This document shows, piece after piece, positions 6,942-8,990 of a stretch of 8,990 bases of DNA. The stretch's first letter is position 1. Each line of letters begins with the position of its first letter. The DNA is taken from positions 1 to 8,990 of the forward strand of contig JBHHZM010000124.1 of the NCBI GenBank assembly GCA_046758065.1, read 5' to 3'. The DNA is from JBHHZM01 sp046758065 (GTDB taxonomy: Bacteria > Pseudomonadota > Alphaproteobacteria > JAAXGF01). A program made the position numbers and the translations under genes. The notes beneath the pieces were generated by a model, which was given only the letters and a program-made list of their open reading frames with translations, was not told the DNA's origin and ran no database searches.

Positions 6942-7112
6942 ATGAAAGACAGGAAGCACAGACACGCCGCCGTTGCGGCATCGGGATCGGGGGCGGCCCC
7001 CGCCGGCCATTGCGCCGCCGTCCGGCGCGATGCCGACCGGGTCCGTAGACGCGAGAAACGGGTTTCGCAACCGCCCCCGAGAGGGAAGCTGGAAAAGATG
7101 GATATGAACTAA
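6942..7112 (+). CDS. Possible small protein of 56 residues behind the sigma-54 promoter
   Basis: An ATG preceded by GGGAGCAGAGCG (good ribosome binding site, 7-base spacing) opens a frame of 56 codons ending in TAA, the first gene-like frame about 65 bases after the predicted sigma-54 start. The product begins MKDRKHRHAAVAASGSG and is strongly basic and rich in Arg, Ala, Pro and Gly. It has a single cysteine, no hydrophobic segment and no recognised domain. Against coding: it uses AGA/AGG four times, codons that are rare in the neighbouring genes, and it lacks the compositional regularity of a folded protein. It could instead be a leader peptide or a chance frame inside an untranslated RNA. 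Confidence 0.3.
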   Translation: MKDRKHRHAAVAASGSGAAPAGHCAAVRRDADRVRRREKRVSQPPPRGKLEKMDMN

Positions 7113-7383
7113 TTTTATTCATATAAATTAATAGTTTCTGAGCGTATTGTAAGGTAATATATTGGCTCCGGTATAGACCGGTGTCGGCACGGCGGATGCG
7201 ATGTCCGCCCTGCCTGGAAGTCACCCACGCACGCCTCGTTCACGGGCTCCTCGGGGCTGCCGAGTGTGTTGAACCTCGCCCCGGGTTCAGGGTTCCTTAA
7301 CGCCGATGCTGTAAGCGGAAGGTCACGGCGCGCCGGACCCTGAGGTCGCTCCCAACGCCGGCCGCGATGAACTGGAGGACGCG
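7113..7383 (+). other. Leader region before the VWA gene with short hairpins
   Basis: No convincing gene is present. The first 60 bases are AT-rich, with an imperfect AT inverted repeat at about 7107-7137. Short perfect stems follow: CCGGT/ACCGG (7168-7181), GGCGGA/TCCGCC (7191-7209) and TGAACC/GGTTCA (7270-7289). If transcription starts at the sigma-54 promoter, this is the distal part of a leader of about 500 bases. I do not recognise a known riboswitch class. A 34-codon frame at 7196-7300 lacks support. Confidence 0.45.
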
Positions 7384-8457
7384 ATGAACGCGAAGCTTCT
7401 CAGCGCAATCGGCCTCGGCGCCGCGCTCTGTCTGACCTCGCCTCTCGCCGCCGAGGCCGAGACCAACACGATGTTCATCCTCGACGGCTCGAACTCGATG
7501 TGGGGCCGGGTCGACGGCGCGCCCAAGATCGACAAGGCGCGTGAACTGTTGACCGACCTTCTGGGCAACGTCCCCGCGGACATGAACGTCGGTCTGATGT
7601 CCTACGGCCAGAACCGCAAGGCCGACTGCACCGACGTCGAAGTGCTTTCGCCGATCGGCGAGGGCGACCCTGCGACCTGGGCGCAGCAGATCGCCGGCAT
7701 CACGCCCAAGGGCAAGACCCCGATCGCGCTGTCGCTTGAAGTCGCCGGTCGGCAGTTCGACGACCCCGATGCCGACAACACCATCGTCCTGGTGTCCGAC
7801 GGCGTCGCCACCTGCAAACGCAACGCCTGCGAGGTCGCGACGGCGCTCGCCGCAAGCAACGTCAATGTCACGGTCCATGTCGTCGGCTACGATGTCAACG
7901 CCGACGAGCGCGAGCAACTCCAGTGCATCGCCGAGGCCACCGGCGGCCAGTACTTCCATGCCGGCGATACCAAGGCCCTCAAGGTCGCGCTCAGCGAGGC
8001 AAGCCAGATTGAACCGACCCCGCCCGCGCCGGTGAGCGACCCCGCCGACGACGCGCTTCGTCTCATCATCGACAAGTCGCACCTCCTGCGCCTTACCGAG
8101 GATGCAGCCACGGTGATGGTCGCCAATCCGGGAATTGCCGACGTGGTTGTCGAATCGCCGCGCATGGTGTTCCTCGTCGGCCGCGACGTCGGCGAGACCA
8201 ACCTGATCATCCTCGATAGCGCCGGCAAGGAAATCCTCGAGACGCCGCTGGTTGTCGTGCCTAACCCGGTCCGCCAGGTAACGATCCATCGCAACACGGT
8301 CGAGGCGACGTTGAGCTGCATGCCGCGTTGCGCCGGCGTGCCGACGCCCCTGAACACCGGGAGCACTGGGTCGAGCGGTACAAGCGGCGCGAGCGGTACG
8401 AGCGCGGCTCCCGCGAGCTCGGGCGGCACGACTTCGGGCGGTACGGGCCAACAATAA
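7384..8457 (+). CDS. Secreted VWA-domain protein with C-terminal pilus-secretin N-terminal (CpaC-like) domain
   Basis: A 357-residue protein. Residues 1-25 are a Sec signal peptide (hydrophobic core LLSAIGLGAALCL, cleavage likely after AEA). Residues about 28-205 form a von Willebrand factor A domain with a full metal-binding (MIDAS) set: D34-S36-S38 in DGSNSMW, T112 in GKTPIAL and D139 in LVSDG. C144 and C149 may form a disulfide. After a Pro-rich linker, residues about 224-295 resemble the domain found at the N-terminus of CpaC/T2SS-T3SS pilus secretins (SHLLRLTEDAATVMVANPG, then IADVVVESP and VGETNLIILD). SCMPRC (311-316) may be another disulfide, and the last 30 residues are a Gly/Ser/Thr tail. 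It likely acts in the periplasm or at the surface, binding a partner through the VWA face, but its role is unknown. GGAGG lies 5 bases before the ATG. A terminator follows. Confidence 0.88.
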   Translation: MNAKLLSAIGLGAALCLTSPLAAEAETNTMFILDGSNSMWGRVDGAPKIDKARELLTDLLGNVPADMNVGLMSYGQNRKADCTDVEVLSPIGEGDPATWAQQIAGITPKGKTPIALSLEVAGRQFDDPDADNTIVLVSDGVATCKRNACEVATALAASNVNVTVHVVGYDVNADEREQLQCIAEATGGQYFHAGDTKALKVALSEASQIEPTPPAPVSDPADDALRLIIDKSHLLRLTEDAATVMVANPGIADVVVESPRMVFLVGRDVGETNLIILDSAGKEILETPLVVVPNPVRQVTIHRNTVEATLSCMPRCAGVPTPLNTGSTGSSGTSGASGTSAAPASSGGTTSGGTGQQ

Positions 8458-8545
8458 CCGCGTTTCGAGCGGCGACCGAACGGCGCCGCCTGAACGGGAC
8501 CATTTACGTGCGGGGGCGGGTTTGACCCACGCCCCCCTCATCTCA

Positions 8546-8578
8546 GCCCCTCTCCCGCGTCGGGGAGAGGGGCTTTTT
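8546..8578 (+). terminator. Intrinsic terminator after the VWA gene
   Basis: A perfect 11-bp stem, GCCCCTCTCCC (8546-8556) with GGGAGAGGGGC (8563-8573), encloses a 6-base loop and is followed by five T (8574-8578). It lies about 90 bases after the VWA stop. Stems of this CTCTCCC/GGGAGAG type recur in alphaproteobacterial intergenic DNA, so the element may also be one copy of a dispersed repeat. Confidence 0.82.
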
Positions 8579-8637
8579 GTGTCGGCGCACTTTGTTACTC
8601 CTTCTCCTTGCGGGAGAGAGCGAGGCCCGCCCCGCCC

Positions 8638-8716
8638 TGTCATTCGCGGGCGTGACCCGCGAATCCAAGGAGCGCTCGAAGCCGTCTGGATTGCCGGATC
8701 GAGTCCGGCAATGACA
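8638..8716. repeat. 79-bp double-hairpin intergenic palindromic repeat (REP/MITE-like)
   Basis: Bounded by inverted ends TGTCATT (8638-8644) and AATGACA (8710-8716). Inside are two perfect 9-bp stems with 5-base loops: ATTCGCGGG/CCCGCGAAT (8642-8664) and ATTGCCGGA/TCCGGCAAT (8690-8712). This layout, including the GTCAT...ATGAC ends, is characteristic of short dispersed palindromic elements found in many copies in alphaproteobacterial genomes. A further AATGACA at 8724-8730 suggests a partial extra end. No transposase is encoded. Confidence 0.72.
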
Positions 8717-8990
8717 TCGAAGGCAATGACAACGACACGCGCTGCGGGAGGGCGAGGGAGTCAATAGTTGTCAGCGTCGACGTGCTATATGCTCGGGCCA
8801 TGCCCGCAACGAGACCTCGCCGCCTGCGACGAAACACCACCGTGCATTCCTGTGCCCGAATACAAATCATGAGTAAGTGTTGTATATATTTCAAGTATAA
8901 CAAGTACTATATATAGTATTTATTAAGTAACATTATTTGAAATTCCAACGTTAACAATTATGAAAGCATTATCTTGTGAAATGATTTGAG
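8717..8990. other. Non-coding end with sharp AT-rich shift
   Basis: No supportable gene is present. From about 8870 the composition collapses: I count 24 G/C in bases 8881-8990, against a strongly GC-rich window. It includes a perfect 14-bp palindrome TACTATATATAGTA (8905-8918). A 38-codon frame from 8800 to about 8916 crosses the composition boundary and has no ribosome binding site. The AT-rich end may be the control region or edge of a neighbouring segment outside the window. Confidence 0.55.

Noticed and set aside
6859..7224. 121-residue minus-strand frame opposite the sigma-54 transcript
   Set aside because: Arg/Pro-rich, crosses the AT-rich block and the promoter, and has no domain or clear ribosome binding site.
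7196..7300. 34-codon frame in the leader before the VWA gene
   Set aside because: Only a weak GGCGG precedes it, the product shows no motif, and it overlaps the hairpins.
7297..8643. 448-residue minus-strand frame across the VWA gene
   Set aside because: It lies opposite a well-supported secreted protein, runs through the terminator, and has no recognisable motif.

Overview
The window looks like a piece of an alphaproteobacterial chromosome. This is inferred from the high GC content with GC-rich third codon positions, the mix of gene families (YoaB-like Rid protein, TPR-methyltransferase fusion, HCCA isomerase, CpaC-type N-terminal domain) and a dispersed palindromic repeat of a kind common in that class. 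No rRNA, tRNA, CRISPR array, transposase or phage gene is visible.

Left part, minus strand (73-6525). In transcription order from the right: a classical short-chain dehydrogenase (SDR), a 2-hydroxychromene-2-carboxylate isomerase-like protein 19 bases behind it (probable operon), an OsmC-family protein, a large TPR-methyltransferase fusion, a YoaB-like Rid protein, and a GGDEF diguanylate cyclase. Between the last two, on the plus strand, lies a 32-codon stump of a second SDR that stops just after the nucleotide-binding turn. It is most likely the remnant of a deleted gene. The SDR, isomerase, OsmC and Rid proteins fit small-molecule, peroxide and reactive-metabolite housekeeping. The cyclase and methyltransferase are not obviously linked to them.

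Middle (6526-7383), about 860 bases with no large gene. It holds a perfect sigma-54 -24/-12 promoter on the plus strand, preceded by two near-identical 17-base sites 133 bases apart and three shorter CATAAG-type repeats. This is the layout of an enhancer-activated promoter. Downstream come a possible 56-codon reading frame with a good ribosome binding site and a leader with several short hairpins.

Right part, plus strand (7384-8457). A secreted protein joins a von Willebrand A domain with intact metal-binding residues to a pilus-secretin (CpaC-like) N-terminal domain and ends in a Gly/Ser/Thr tail. A strong intrinsic terminator follows. After it come a 79-base double-hairpin repeat and an AT-rich end (24 G/C in the last 110 bases) that may mark the edge of a different DNA segment.

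The most interesting unit is the sigma-54 control region, the small frame and the VWA/pilus-domain secreted protein, which may form one regulated cell-surface module.
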